Positions 9,039 through 18,162 of a stretch of DNA of 64,000 nt are shown here, in pieces. Position numbers and translations under genes: made by a program. Numbering within the stretch: the stretch's first letter is position 1; the number at the start of each line of letters is the position of its first letter. Origin of the DNA: JACJYC01 sp964558465 (GTDB lineage Bacteria; Bacteroidota; Bacteroidia; Chitinophagales; Saprospiraceae); the NCBI GenBank assembly GCA_964558465.1, contig CAZLEF010000028.1, forward strand, positions 1 through 64,000, read 5' to 3'. The notes under the pieces are model-generated. The model saw only the letters and a list, made by a program, of their open reading frames with translations. It was not told where the DNA came from and did not search any database.

Positions 9039-11888
9039 CTACCTGCCCTTAAGTCGGTTCCAAAGGCTCAACCCCAGGCCCCCCAGCATCAGCAGGGAAC
9101 CCAACCAGAAAAGATTGATACCGGGAAATATTATAGCCTGAAAAACAATAAAATCCGTTCGGAAGCTATTCAAGGCAATTTCAGCCGGTAACAGGATTGG
9201 CGTTTCGCGCCGGTGGCGGGCCAGCATAAAAGTCATGGTTTCCGTAGCGGGATCCACCGCAGTAAACCGCGTATACAAACCCAGTTGGGGGATAAAATCC
9301 CGGGTATTCATCGGGCTGGCGCCCCGGATATAAAACACCGGTTGTGCGAGGTAATTCGCCCCGTTTTCCGCCCGGATTTCGAGCAATCCGCCCACCGCAA
9401 TATCGCCATCTTCGGCCTGATAACCCGGGTTTTGGGGTTTTCGGTCCACCCCGGCAAATTTGAATTGAATGCCGTCAAATTCGGCGGATTCGCCCTGTTT
9501 GAGTTTAAACTCTTTAAATTCCAAGGCGCCTTCGAGGCCGATCAGGCGCCCGATGGTCTCTTCTGCGAGTTTGATCCGCATGCTGAGTTCGTTGATCTGG
9601 GCCGGATAAGTGTAGGCCAGTTGACCCCGGAGGATCAAAGCCGGTGCAACCAGGTAGGATGTATCTCCTCCCAATGCGCCGATCCTGATCTTTGCGCCGA
9701 TGCCGATATCGCCCGGTTTGGGTTCGTATTCCGGATGGACCGGGTTAAAATTGATCTCTTCGAGTGAAACGCGAAAAGTTCTCAGGGTAAACGTGTCGCG
9801 GTCCTTCAGCAATACGGTATCCTGGAAATCCAGGGCGTTTTCCATGCTCAGGTCGTACCGTTTATATTTCAATTCGGCTTCGCGGGTTTTCCGGGCCTCG
9901 GCATCCATTTCAACTTCCGGCAGGCCGGTGATATGGGTAAATATGTCCTTGTCAGGGTAACGTTTGGTATAGGGGTTGTAGGCCGCAATTTTTGTAAACT
10001 GCTTATCATACAGGATATTGGGCCGGAGGTTGAATTCTTCGATAACCTTCCCGGTCTGGTCTGATTTTTTCAGGTTGACGGTGTAAGTCCGGGTAAACCC
10101 TTCGATCGTGTCCCCAAGGTACGTAACCTGGTAACCGCTCATGGGCATCGGGACGCCTTTGAACAGCATGATATTCTTTTTGGCCGCGTCCTCTTCAGCG
10201 CCTTCAATGATCCCGTCCATTAAAAACGGATTGGAAGAAATGAACTGCTTGTTCAGGCCGGACGCCAATACCCCGATGATCATCACACCAAATCCAAGGT
10301 GGGCAATCGCCGAGGCAGAAGCTTTCAGGTTGCCCCTGACGAACCAGATCAGATAATCGAGGTTGCTGAAGATGGCAAACCAGCCTGCAAACAAAAGGAC
10401 CCAGTATTGCCAGGTATTCGACCTCAGCCAAAGGACCGAAAGCGCGGTGATCGCAGCTGCAATGGCCAGCGTAATACCGCTGTGCCGAAAGAAGCGCCGG
10501 GCTTGTTTGGTCCAATTGGGCTCTTTGTAACGCAGAAACTGGGCAATGCCGGACAGCAGGCCGATCAGAACCCCGATCCAGAGTTGAAAACGGTTGTGGT
10601 GAACTACCTGGTCGGCGATTACTTTGGGTTTAAAATCGGGGTCGAAAAAGGTTGCGATTTTATTAAATACCGGCAAAGAAGTAGCCCCGGTGATGAGTAC
10701 AGACGAAAACAAAAGCACCAGTGTCCCGATAAACATCCAGAATTCCCTGGAATTTAAGGGCTCTTCCTGTGCCGGGGCGGGTATACCCCTGTTCCGGGAA
10801 ATCAGAAAATACATTGCAATACCTGTAAACGCAGCGATAAAGAGAATCAACTGCCATTCGAGGCCCATTTCCGTGAACGCGTGTACGCTGGTTTCGCCCA
10901 ATACCCCGCTCCGGGTGAGAAAGGTGGAATACAGGATCAGGATAAAGGAAAGCAAATAAAAAATATACGCGCTCCGGATGGAATAACCTGTATTGCGGCC
11001 GATCAGGTTGGCGTGAATCCCCGCGATCAGCATCAACCAGGGCACCAGAGACATATTTTCAACGGGGTCCCATGCCCAGTAGCCGCCGAAGGTGAGGGCC
11101 TCGTATGCCCAGGCGCCGCCCATCAGGATGCCCAGGCCCAGAATAGCGCCGCTGAACAAAGCCCAGGAGAGCGCGGGTTTCATCCACTCCCGGTGTTCGC
11201 GCAGCCATAAGCCTGCTACGGCAAAACAAAAAGGGACGACGGTGGAAGCAAAACCAAGAAAAAGGGTCGGCGGGTGGATGGTCATCCAATAGTTCTGCAG
11301 CAAGGGGTTCAGGCCCGTGCCCTGGATAAGACTTAAATAATCGGCGCTGTTAAATATTGGCGCTTCTACCGTCTCGCGCAGCAGAAGCAGAGGGTTGCTG
11401 CCGATCCGCACAGGATCCTCTCCCCACCCGATATAAACGCCGAGTATCATGGACATGAGGAATACCTGAACCAGGGATAAACTCGCCATTACCGGGGATT
11501 CCCATTTTTTGGCCGTTTTGATCAATACCACCCCGAGTACCACATGCCAGAACATCCACAACAGGAAACTGCCTTCCTGACCTTCCCAAAAAGCGGAAAA
11601 AATATAGCGGAAATCCAGGTCGTCGGAAATATGCGCCTGCACATACTGGTATTCGTAAAACCGGTTGATCATCAGGTAAAAAATGATCCCGATGACTGCA
11701 AAAACGCTCAGGCCATGCACAAGAAAAGCGCCTCTGCCGATATTGATCCAGGTGGGGGCTTCCTGGGTTTCCCTTCGCTGGGCGCCGAAATAATAAGAAA
11801 GCGCAGCCAGCAAAGCAGTGGTGAAAGCCAAAAAAACAGCCAATTGGCCCAGTTTGCCGGGCAGAAGGTGTTCGCCTATATACTCCAT
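9039..11888 (-). CDS. ccsA: Cytochrome c biogenesis protein CcsA/CcmF-like (haem lyase component)
   Basis: A multi-pass inner-membrane protein of 949 residues, predicted to present haem to apocytochrome c on the outer face of the membrane. The tryptophan-rich WWD segment reads YWAWDPVENMS, with its tryptophans at residues 271 and 273, the hallmark of the CcmF/CcsA/CcmC family. Surrounding segments (MTIHPPTLFLGF, TFLTRSGVLGETSVHAFT) carry conserved His residues that bind haem in CcmF. A large soluble portion of about 370 residues (from about residue 560) precedes the last transmembrane helix. This makes the protein longer than the roughly 650 residues of proteobacterial CcmF, which is common in Bacteroidota homologues. 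It follows ccmE by 6 bp. Family assignment is strong; whether to name it ccmF or ccsA is a matter of convention. Confidence 0.93.
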   Translation of the reverse strand: MEYIGEHLLPGKLGQLAVFLAFTTALLAALSYYFGAQRRETQEAPTWINIGRGAFLVHGLSVFAVIGIIFYLMINRFYEYQYVQAHISDDLDFRYIFSAFWEGQEGSFLLWMFWHVVLGVVLIKTAKKWESPVMASLSLVQVFLMSMILGVYIGWGEDPVRIGSNPLLLLRETVEAPIFNSADYLSLIQGTGLNPLLQNYWMTIHPPTLFLGFASTVVPFCFAVAGLWLREHREWMKPALSWALFSGAILGLGILMGGAWAYEALTFGGYWAWDPVENMSLVPWLMLIAGIHANLIGRNTGYSIRSAYIFYLLSFILILYSTFLTRSGVLGETSVHAFTEMGLEWQLILFIAAFTGIAMYFLISRNRGIPAPAQEEPLNSREFWMFIGTLVLLFSSVLITGATSLPVFNKIATFFDPDFKPKVIADQVVHHNRFQLWIGVLIGLLSGIAQFLRYKEPNWTKQARRFFRHSGITLAIAAAITALSVLWLRSNTWQYWVLLFAGWFAIFSNLDYLIWFVRGNLKASASAIAHLGFGVMIIGVLASGLNKQFISSNPFLMDGIIEGAEEDAAKKNIMLFKGVPMPMSGYQVTYLGDTIEGFTRTYTVNLKKSDQTGKVIEEFNLRPNILYDKQFTKIAAYNPYTKRYPDKDIFTHITGLPEVEMDAEARKTREAELKYKRYDLSMENALDFQDTVLLKDRDTFTLRTFRVSLEEINFNPVHPEYEPKPGDIGIGAKIRIGALGGDTSYLVAPALILRGQLAYTYPAQINELSMRIKLAEETIGRLIGLEGALEFKEFKLKQGESAEFDGIQFKFAGVDRKPQNPGYQAEDGDIAVGGLLEIRAENGANYLAQPVFYIRGASPMNTRDFIPQLGLYTRFTAVDPATETMTFMLARHRRETPILLPAEIALNSFRTDFIVFQAIIFPGINLFWLGSLLMLGGLGLSLWNRLKGR

Positions 11889-11894
11889 TCAATA

Positions 11895-12290
11895 TCAGCT
11901 TTTTTTCTCCTTAAGGAAAACCTCTTCATCCTTGTACTTTGAAGGGCATTTGGTGAGCACATCGGTTGCCACAAATTCGTCGCCCTTCATTCGGCCGGTC
12001 AGCACGATCTGTTCGGCCAGTTCAAAATCCTGCGGTTTTGCCTTGAGCAAAAGTACTTTCCGCTCTTTGCCTTCGGCGTCGCGAAGGTAGAACCGGAAAG
12101 CATTGGGGTCGACCTCAGGGTCGTAGATCATTTCTTTATCCTTGATCAGTTCCCCGGCTATTTTAACTTTTTCACCGCTGTCCCCCGCCTGGTCGAATGT
12201 AGCGTAACTGCTCATATCCCCGGCCATTTTGGAAAGGATGAAAATCGCGACGGCGATCATGCCGATGGCTATGAAGTGGATTTTTTTCAT
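11895..12290 (-). CDS. ccmE: Haem chaperone CcmE, Cys-type (CxxxY) variant
   Basis: A periplasmic haem chaperone of 131 residues, anchored by one N-terminal transmembrane helix (about residues 4-20). The OB-fold core is recognisable (KVKIAGEL, NAFRFYLRDAEG, IVLTGRMKGDEFVATDVLTK). In classical CcmE the haem-binding motif is HxxxY. Here the same place reads CPSKY, with Cys115 and Tyr119, so the covalent haem ligand would be Cys. Such Cys-type CcmE proteins are known from some sulfate reducers and archaea and from other Bacteroidota. First gene of a four-gene operon with ccsA downstream; a divergent intergenic region of 184 bp separates it from ftsE. Confidence 0.92.
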   Translation of the reverse strand: MKKIHFIAIGMIAVAIFILSKMAGDMSSYATFDQAGDSGEKVKIAGELIKDKEMIYDPEVDPNAFRFYLRDAEGKERKVLLLKAKPQDFELAEQIVLTGRMKGDEFVATDVLTKCPSKYKDEEVFLKEKKS

Positions 12291-12313
12291 GTGGCTAGGT
12301 CTTTATATTTTCA

Positions 12314-12321
12314 CAAAAATA
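12314..12321 (-). promoter_or_regulatory. Candidate -7 box for the ccmE operon
   Basis: On the minus strand this reads TATTTTTG, a full match to TAnnTTTG, 23 nt before the ccmE ATG. The nearest upstream TTTG on that strand is 23 nt away rather than 19, so the -33 element is uncertain. Confidence 0.35.
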
Positions 12322-12445
12322 CGCAGGATGAACTGGATTGCGGTCAAAATCTTGTCAAAAACCCCGGCCGGGGGAAAAAATACCGTTCTATGACCTTCGA
12401 AAACCGGAAGTACAGGGTAAAAGGCTGCAACTTGATCAATTGTTT

Positions 12446-12453
12446 TAACTTTG
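12446..12453 (+). promoter_or_regulatory. Candidate -7 box for ftsE
   Basis: TAACTTTG followed by C is an exact TAnnTTTG match, 21 nt upstream of the ftsE ATG at 12475. No convincing -33 element was found at the proper distance. Confidence 0.4.
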
Positions 12454-12474
12454 CGGACTTAGCGAAAAGCGGAT

Positions 12475-13164
12475 ATGGAAGAGCATTTGATCGTCAGGTT
12501 GCAGCAAGCCAATATTTACCAGCAAAACAACCGGATTCTGACGGGCGTGAACATCAGGATTTCCAAAGGAGAGTTCACTTACCTGATCGGCAAAACAGGC
12601 AGTGGGAAATCCAGCTTGCTCAAGACCCTTTATGCGGCCCTGCCGCTGAAAGAAGGCAAGGGTTCTGTAGCCGGATTTGACCTGAAAGCCCTCGACCGGA
12701 ATACGATCCCTTTGCTGCGCCGCCGTCTGGGGATCGTTTTCCAGGATTTTAACCTGCTGATGGATAGAAATGTCCAGGATAACCTCCGTTTTGTTTTGGA
12801 GGCCACCGGATGGAATGACGAAAAAAAGATCCTCAACAGATCGATGGAAGCCCTCGAACAAGTTGAATTAAAAAGCCAGGCCCGCAAAATGCCGTGGGAA
12901 TTATCCGGCGGAGAACAACAAAGAGTTGTAATTGCAAGAGCCTTGATCAACAACCCCCAACTGCTGATAGCAGACGAACCGACCGGCAACCTCGATCCTG
13001 AAACCTCCGACGACATCTTATTGCTTGTGAGGGAGTTATCCAAAAAAAACAATACCGCTGTCATCTTTGCCACCCATGATTACAGGGTCATCCAGCATTT
13101 TCCCGCCCGCATCATCCGCTGTGTCGACGGCCGGGTGATCAGCGATGAAGAGATTGAAATTTAA
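12475..13164 (+). CDS. ftsE: Cell-division ABC transporter ATPase FtsE
   Basis: A 229-residue ATP-binding subunit of the FtsEX complex, which couples ATP hydrolysis to peptidoglycan remodelling at the division site. Walker A is GKTGSGKSS (39-47), the Q-loop lies in FQDFNLL, the ABC signature is LSGGEQQ (143-149) and Walker B is LLIADEP (163-169), followed by the H-loop in ATHDY. The tyrosine-rich N-terminus and the GxxLKxLxRxxIPxLRRxxGIVFQD pattern fit FtsE rather than LolD or macrolide-type ATPases. No ftsX partner is adjacent: the next gene is a helicase, so the permease must be encoded elsewhere. A hairpin terminator overlaps its stop codon. Confidence 0.9.
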   Translation: MEEHLIVRLQQANIYQQNNRILTGVNIRISKGEFTYLIGKTGSGKSSLLKTLYAALPLKEGKGSVAGFDLKALDRNTIPLLRRRLGIVFQDFNLLMDRNVQDNLRFVLEATGWNDEKKILNRSMEALEQVELKSQARKMPWELSGGEQQRVVIARALINNPQLLIADEPTGNLDPETSDDILLLVRELSKKNNTAVIFATHDYRVIQHFPARIIRCVDGRVISDEEIEI

Positions 13165-13174
13165 TCTCTTTTTT
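13148..13174 (+). terminator. Rho-independent terminator overlapping the ftsE stop
   Basis: Inverted arms AAGAGATT (13148-13155) and AATCTCTT (13163-13170) enclose a 7-nt loop and run into a T tract. The ftsE stop codon (13162-13164) sits at the base of the right arm. Confidence 0.7.
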
Positions 13175-13236
13175 CAACAAATTATTGTAAACTTGCCTTT
13201 TGAAACGCGCTTAATTCACTTTTAAAGATCGGGCCT

Positions 13237-15525
13237 ATGCAAAACAATTCCTCCGGACATTATCTCGACAGCCTGAACGAAATTCAGCGGCAGGCTGCCA
13301 CTGCCATAAACGGCCCCGTGCTGGTTGTCGCCGGCCCGGGTTCGGGCAAAACCCGAGTACTGACCTACCGGATCGCCCATATCATCGAACAAGGCAACGC
13401 TCCCTGGTCGGTAATGGCGCTCACGTTCACCAATAAAGCAGCCCGCGAAATGAAAGACCGGATCTCCAAGGTCGTCGGGCCGCAGGCAGACAAAGTTTGG
13501 GCGGGCACCTTTCACTCCATTTTCGCCCGCATATTACGGGTGGAAGCTGAGAAGATCGGATACCCTTCCAATTTCACCATTTACGATACGGACGACACCA
13601 AATCGCTCATCAGCGCTATCCTTCAGGAAATGCACCTCGACCGGAACATTTACAATCCCAATACGGTCAGGAGCAGGATCTCCTCCGCAAAAAGCAACCT
13701 GATCACACCCAGGCTGTACGCCGAAAACGAGGAACTGCGCAACCAGGACCGGATGGCCAAAATGCCCCAGATCTTTGCCGTTTATGAAAAATACGCAGCC
13801 CGTTGCAAACGCGCCGGCGCCATGGATTTTGATGATCTCCTGTACCGGTTGTACGAGTTGCTGCAAGTTAACCCCGATAATGTCCTGCAAAAATATCGCA
13901 CCCGGTTCACCCATTTTCTGGTCGACGAATTCCAGGACACCAACCACCTGCAATATTCCATCATCCGAAAACTGGTGAATTACGAGAACAGTCCCAGGAA
14001 TATTTGTGTCGTCGGCGACGACGCTCAAAGCATTTACGCCTTCCGGGGCGCTACCATCCAGAACATCCTGGATTTTGAAACCGACTTTAAAAACTACAAT
14101 ATCCGGGTCTTTAAACTGGAACAAAACTACCGGTCGACCGAACATATCGTCCAGGCAGCCAACGAACTGATCCTGAACAATACCCGGCAGATCCCCAAAA
14201 AGATCTGGTCGGACAAAGGGGAAGGGCAACGCATCCGGGTCATCGAGGCCGTAACAGACAATGAGGAGGGCAAGCGGGTGGTCGATACCATCGTTGAACA
14301 AAAAAACAGGTATCACTTGTCCGATTCGGATATTGTCATTCTTTACCGCACCAACGCACAGTCCAGGGTATTCGAAGAACACCTTCGAAGATTTAACCTG
14401 CCGTACCGGATATTCGGCGGACAATCCTTCTATCAGCGAAAAGAAGTAAAAGACCTGATCGCCTACCTCCGCCTGGTGGTCAACCGAAACGACGAAGAAG
14501 CGCTCCGGCGGGTAATCAACTACCCTAAAAGAGGGATCGGGGACGCTACCGTTGAAAAGATCAGTGAAATTGCCGGCAGCACCAACCGGACCATGTGGGA
14601 TTGCCTGCTCGAAGTCCAGGCAGGCGCCCGGGCAACTACCGCGCTCATCGGGTTCAAGGATATGATCGAAAAAGCCCACGCCCGGCTGGACCAGGCCGAC
14701 GCATACGAATTGGCCAACCATGTAGCCAAACAATCGGGCCTTCTGGATGATTTGAAAGGGGATACCACGGTAGAAGGTTTGTCCAGGAAAGAAAATATCG
14801 AAGGGTTGCTGGATGGCATAAAATCTTTTGTCGACGAGGATACCGTGATCGATACCGAGACCCTGCCCGATAAAAGCCTGGCCACTTACCTGCAGAATAT
14901 CGCCCTGCTTACGGACGCCGACGAGGGCGTCAATACCAAAGATTTTATCACTTTGATGTCGGTCCATTCCGCCAAGGGCCTCGAATTTAAATCGGTTTTT
15001 GTCACTGGCATGGAAGAGAAACTGTTTCCTTCTTATCTTTCTATGGACAGCATAGAAGGGATGGATGAAGAACGCAGGCTGTTTTATGTGGCCATCACCC
15101 GGGCGGAAAGTTTCCTGACGCTCAGTTATGCCAAAAACAGGTACCGTTTCGGACAGGTAAAAATGAACGAACCGAGCCGGTTCCTCGGCGAGATCCCCCG
15201 GCAACATATCGAAAGCACGGCTTTTATCCGTTCGGCGCCGGAAGAAAAAGCATTTTCAACCGTTTCCCGGGTCATGGGCAATTTCCAGAAACGAACGACG
15301 GCTGCTTCTCCGGTATTGAAAGCCGACCCGGCAAGTTTCAAGCCAAGCCCGTCGGAAAACATTCAGGCAGGCATGAAGGTTCTTCACCTCAAGTTTGGCG
15401 AAGGAAAGGTGATCAGCGTCGACGGCGGTAAAGATAACCGGGTGGCGACGATCATGTTCCGGGAAATTGACAGCCCCGAACGCAGGATCATGCTGAAATT
15501 TGCCAAGTTGCAAATCCTGGATTAA
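13237..15525 (+). CDS. pcrA: UvrD/PcrA-type ATP-dependent DNA helicase
   Basis: A superfamily 1A 3'-5' DNA helicase of 762 residues, the usual length for PcrA/UvrD, acting in nucleotide excision and mismatch repair and in replication restart. Motifs in order are: Q-motif LNEIQRQA (13-20), Walker A in AGPGSGKT (32-39), motif Ia TFTNKAA, motif II DEFQDT (230-235), motif III GDDAQSIYAFRGA, motif IV QNYRS, motif V SVHSAKGLEFKSVF, and motif VI EERRLFYVAITRA. The C-terminal 60 residues form the Tudor-like domain of this family (KVLHLKFGEGKVISVDGG), which in PcrA contacts RNA polymerase. It follows the ftsE terminator by 60 bp, so it is probably transcribed separately; TAAACTTG at 13188-13195 is a possible -7 box. 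The UvrD versus PcrA choice is nominal. Confidence 0.93.
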   Translation: MQNNSSGHYLDSLNEIQRQAATAINGPVLVVAGPGSGKTRVLTYRIAHIIEQGNAPWSVMALTFTNKAAREMKDRISKVVGPQADKVWAGTFHSIFARILRVEAEKIGYPSNFTIYDTDDTKSLISAILQEMHLDRNIYNPNTVRSRISSAKSNLITPRLYAENEELRNQDRMAKMPQIFAVYEKYAARCKRAGAMDFDDLLYRLYELLQVNPDNVLQKYRTRFTHFLVDEFQDTNHLQYSIIRKLVNYENSPRNICVVGDDAQSIYAFRGATIQNILDFETDFKNYNIRVFKLEQNYRSTEHIVQAANELILNNTRQIPKKIWSDKGEGQRIRVIEAVTDNEEGKRVVDTIVEQKNRYHLSDSDIVILYRTNAQSRVFEEHLRRFNLPYRIFGGQSFYQRKEVKDLIAYLRLVVNRNDEEALRRVINYPKRGIGDATVEKISEIAGSTNRTMWDCLLEVQAGARATTALIGFKDMIEKAHARLDQADAYELANHVAKQSGLLDDLKGDTTVEGLSRKENIEGLLDGIKSFVDEDTVIDTETLPDKSLATYLQNIALLTDADEGVNTKDFITLMSVHSAKGLEFKSVFVTGMEEKLFPSYLSMDSIEGMDEERRLFYVAITRAESFLTLSYAKNRYRFGQVKMNEPSRFLGEIPRQHIESTAFIRSAPEEKAFSTVSRVMGNFQKRTTAASPVLKADPASFKPSPSENIQAGMKVLHLKFGEGKVISVDGGKDNRVATIMFREIDSPERRIMLKFAKLQILD

Positions 15526-15570
15526 CGTAAGTGTTAGATAGATATTTTAGTCAATTGACAGGGGTAATTT

Positions 15571-15605
15571 GAACCACAAAGACGCAAAGGAATCACAAAG
15601 AGCAC
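15571..15605. repeat. ACAAAGA-type degenerate short repeat
   Basis: Three successive near-copies of the form CACAAAG: ACCACAAAGACGCAAAG, then ATCACAAAGAGCAC. They lie in the 188-bp gap after the helicase gene. Similar ACCACAAAGACRCAAAG strings are, from memory, frequent in Bacteroidota intergenic DNA. The rest of the gap shows no gene. Confidence 0.45.
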
Positions 15606-15713
15606 AATTTCCTTCGTCCGCTTTAGCTTTATTGAATACTTGACTATCAGCATCTGTGGCGTGGCCGTCCGCCCCTATGGGTGAGACAAGCCTGAGAACT
15701 GTTGAATGGTCGC

Positions 15714-18101
15714 CTAAGAGCCTATCTTAACCATCTTCCGGGTTTCCACCGGGCGGCCTTCCGATAGCAGTTGCAGGAAATATACGCCCGGGGGTAATCC
15801 AGATCCCACCTCCAGGGCGCCTTTGGCGCCGTTCAGCGTCCAGGTCTCCATTACTATGCCGGCCGCGTTAAAAACCCTGACGAGGCCGGAAGCGTTGCCA
15901 TTTCCGAGGTCAAACTCGACTCTGGAAGTTTGATGAAAGGGGTTCGGGTATATTTTGAAGGCGCCTTCATCAACGGGTTCTTCCGTAGCCACCACACCAA
16001 ATTCATAGGCCTTGAAGCCGTCCACCCCGGCTTCGACAAGATGGCCTGTGGGGTCCAGATCGCCGGTTACAAACGCAATTCGCATTTCATCGGTCACTTC
16101 AAGGAAATCCTTCACCCGGATACGCGTTTGCGGGCGCCATACACTGCCCGAGGTTTTCAACACCTCCACTATAGCCGAATCCTGGCCGTTGTATAATTTA
16201 ACCGTCACCGAATCATCGGGAGCGCTGTTCCCGCCGCCGTTGTGAAACCAGAGATAATAGCTGATCTCGGGGTCGTCATAGATCGTCAGGTCCATGACCG
16301 GTGATGTCAGGGTAAACACCCCCCGGTCAACGTCATACGCGGAGTTACTGCCGCCGCCGTTACCGGTCGTATAACACCGATCCCCCAGGTCCCCTGTGAT
16401 ATCCAATTCGGGGTGAACCAGGCTGCCGTCGGCTCTGAAGGTACCGATGGGTTCGCCGAGTTCCCATTCGCCGGTCCATTGCGGAGTTTGTTCCTGCCGG
16501 GTGGATTCCCACCCCAGGTCAAAATAAAAATCATCCTGGTAGCCCTGATCCAGGGCGATGGTAAGGGCGGTATTGTCGCTGATCTGAATCCCCGGAACCA
16601 CTTTGTGCAAATACCCCCAAAGGCCTGCGCGGATTTCATATTCGCTTTCGTAAATACCCGGCAGGAAGAACTGGCCGTTTGGCAAACTGGTGGCCTGGAA
16701 AGGGCCTTGTTCGCCGGTCAGTTGGATGGTAACGCCTTCGAGCGGTTCGCCATCGCCGTTCCGGATGGTCAACCCTGCCAGGGTATGCTGATCAAGGGGG
16801 TCCAAAGCGACATCCAGGATCGTTAGTTGCCCATTGACGAGGTTGGCTTCAACCACCTTTGGCGCGTAGCCTTGTTTAAAAAAACGAACATTAAACGTTC
16901 CGGCCAATGCCTGACCCGTCTCGTATTTGCCAAGGGGGTCGGTAAAATCCTGGTTGGCCTGATCCGATTGAATCGTGATCTTCACGCCGTTAATGGCGTT
17001 ACCGTTGGCCGAGTTCGTTACGGTCCCTTCCAGCCAGCAAGCGCGCACGTAATGGGGTTCCAGCACAAACAACCCATCGCCGATACTGGAAACCAGGACG
17101 GTTTGGGAGGGAAAAAAAGGATAAGCGCCCCAGGCCCCGGCAAACCCGGCCTGGGATCCAAAAAAGGTATCAAAATTGCCAACTTCAATGAGGTTGGTCG
17201 GCCGGGAGGCGTCCACTACGATGCCTCCGTCGGTGTAATAGGAAATGATCAGCCAATCCTGCCAGACATGGACGTTATGCGGGATGACATTGGTACCCAG
17301 TGTGGCCAGCGGCCTGAATTCGTCAAGTTTGACAATATTGCCCAGGTCGGATATATCATAGGCGCCGATGGGTGCGTTGGCTCGTTCGTCGGTGGTGAAA
17401 ACGACATTCCCGTTGTCGGAAAGCCAGGCATTGTGGGTAAATTGCGCCGGGGTAGGCTGCGAGGCGAGCAGGGTCACATCCGTTTTATCCGAGACATCGT
17501 AGATCCCCAGGTTTCCGCCAAAGATCTCCGACGAATACATGTTATTATTCCGGGCATAGACATCATGCGAATAGATATTGGGGCCTTTTCCAACCAGCAC
17601 CGGTTGCCCTGGGGTCGTGAAAACATCCAGGATAATGACGCCGCCGGAGTTGAGGTTGCAGCCTGCCAGGTAACAATAACCGAATTCGTCGATATAGAGG
17701 TTATGGCAGGTGCGCAAAGACCCTGTGCCCAGCAGGTCGGGCGACCAGTAAGTGTAGGAGGGTGAACCCGGCAAAGCGGACATATCAATGATCAGTAACC
17801 CGTCGTCTTCCTCATTGGTGACGTAGGCGTAATCGCCCCAGGTTTTGATGTCCCTCCAGGTACTCTGCGGCCCGGGGATATAAGCGACTTCCGACACATT
17901 ATCCTCATCTGCAAGGCTGACAATGGAAACCCCGCCGCGCAGGCCTACGATCCCATATTCGGTACCGTCCGGAGCCGTCCAGCCCCATACATCATTTAAA
18001 TCTTCGTTATAGGGAATATGGGCGATCAGGTCCACATTCAGTTGAGCGAAACTGTAAACATTCAAACCGGTAAAAAACAGAAAAAGAGCGAATTTTTTCA
18101 T
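15714..18101 (-). CDS. Secreted choice-of-anchor B (LVIVD-repeat) protein with T9SS type A sorting domain
   Basis: An extracellular protein of 795 residues exported by Sec and then by the type IX secretion system. After the signal peptide (MKKFALFLFF...FAQ), residues about 20-350 form a beta-propeller of LVIVD-type repeats (YGIVGLRGGVSIVSLAD, YAYVTNEEDDGLLIIDMS, GVIILDV), typical of the choice-of-anchor B family. Two CarboxypepD-regulatory-like / Ig-like segments follow (about 355-430 and 435-515: LEGTVTNSANGNAINGVKI and LTIRNGDGEPLEGVTIQL). Next comes a jelly-roll-like domain (about 520-700). The C-terminal T9SS type A domain starts at FKIYPNPFHQTSRVEF and ends with KMVKI. Ligand unknown. 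It is the last gene of a minus-strand run but is separated by 61 bp from the thioesterase gene and has its own -7 box. Confidence 0.9.
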   Translation of the reverse strand: MKKFALFLFFTGLNVYSFAQLNVDLIAHIPYNEDLNDVWGWTAPDGTEYGIVGLRGGVSIVSLADEDNVSEVAYIPGPQSTWRDIKTWGDYAYVTNEEDDGLLIIDMSALPGSPSYTYWSPDLLGTGSLRTCHNLYIDEFGYCYLAGCNLNSGGVIILDVFTTPGQPVLVGKGPNIYSHDVYARNNNMYSSEIFGGNLGIYDVSDKTDVTLLASQPTPAQFTHNAWLSDNGNVVFTTDERANAPIGAYDISDLGNIVKLDEFRPLATLGTNVIPHNVHVWQDWLIISYYTDGGIVVDASRPTNLIEVGNFDTFFGSQAGFAGAWGAYPFFPSQTVLVSSIGDGLFVLEPHYVRACWLEGTVTNSANGNAINGVKITIQSDQANQDFTDPLGKYETGQALAGTFNVRFFKQGYAPKVVEANLVNGQLTILDVALDPLDQHTLAGLTIRNGDGEPLEGVTIQLTGEQGPFQATSLPNGQFFLPGIYESEYEIRAGLWGYLHKVVPGIQISDNTALTIALDQGYQDDFYFDLGWESTRQEQTPQWTGEWELGEPIGTFRADGSLVHPELDITGDLGDRCYTTGNGGGSNSAYDVDRGVFTLTSPVMDLTIYDDPEISYYLWFHNGGGNSAPDDSVTVKLYNGQDSAIVEVLKTSGSVWRPQTRIRVKDFLEVTDEMRIAFVTGDLDPTGHLVEAGVDGFKAYEFGVVATEEPVDEGAFKIYPNPFHQTSRVEFDLGNGNASGLVRVFNAAGIVMETWTLNGAKGALEVGSGLPPGVYFLQLLSEGRPVETRKMVKIGS

Positions 18102-18132
18102 TAGAGATGAATGGTTAAAATTAAAATCCGCG

Positions 18133-18140
18133 CAAAGATA
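18133..18140 (-). promoter_or_regulatory. Candidate -7 box of the choice-of-anchor B gene
   Basis: Minus strand reads TATCTTTG followed by CG, an exact match to TAnnTTTG, 31 nt before the ATG. No clear -33 TTTG at 19 nt was found. Confidence 0.4.
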
Positions 18141-18162
18141 AGTGAAAGGTTGTTTGGCAGGT

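Noticed and set aside
13534..15207. 557-codon open frame opposite the helicase gene
   Set aside because: Antisense to a clear UvrD/PcrA protein with all motifs; no recognisable domain and an unnatural composition.
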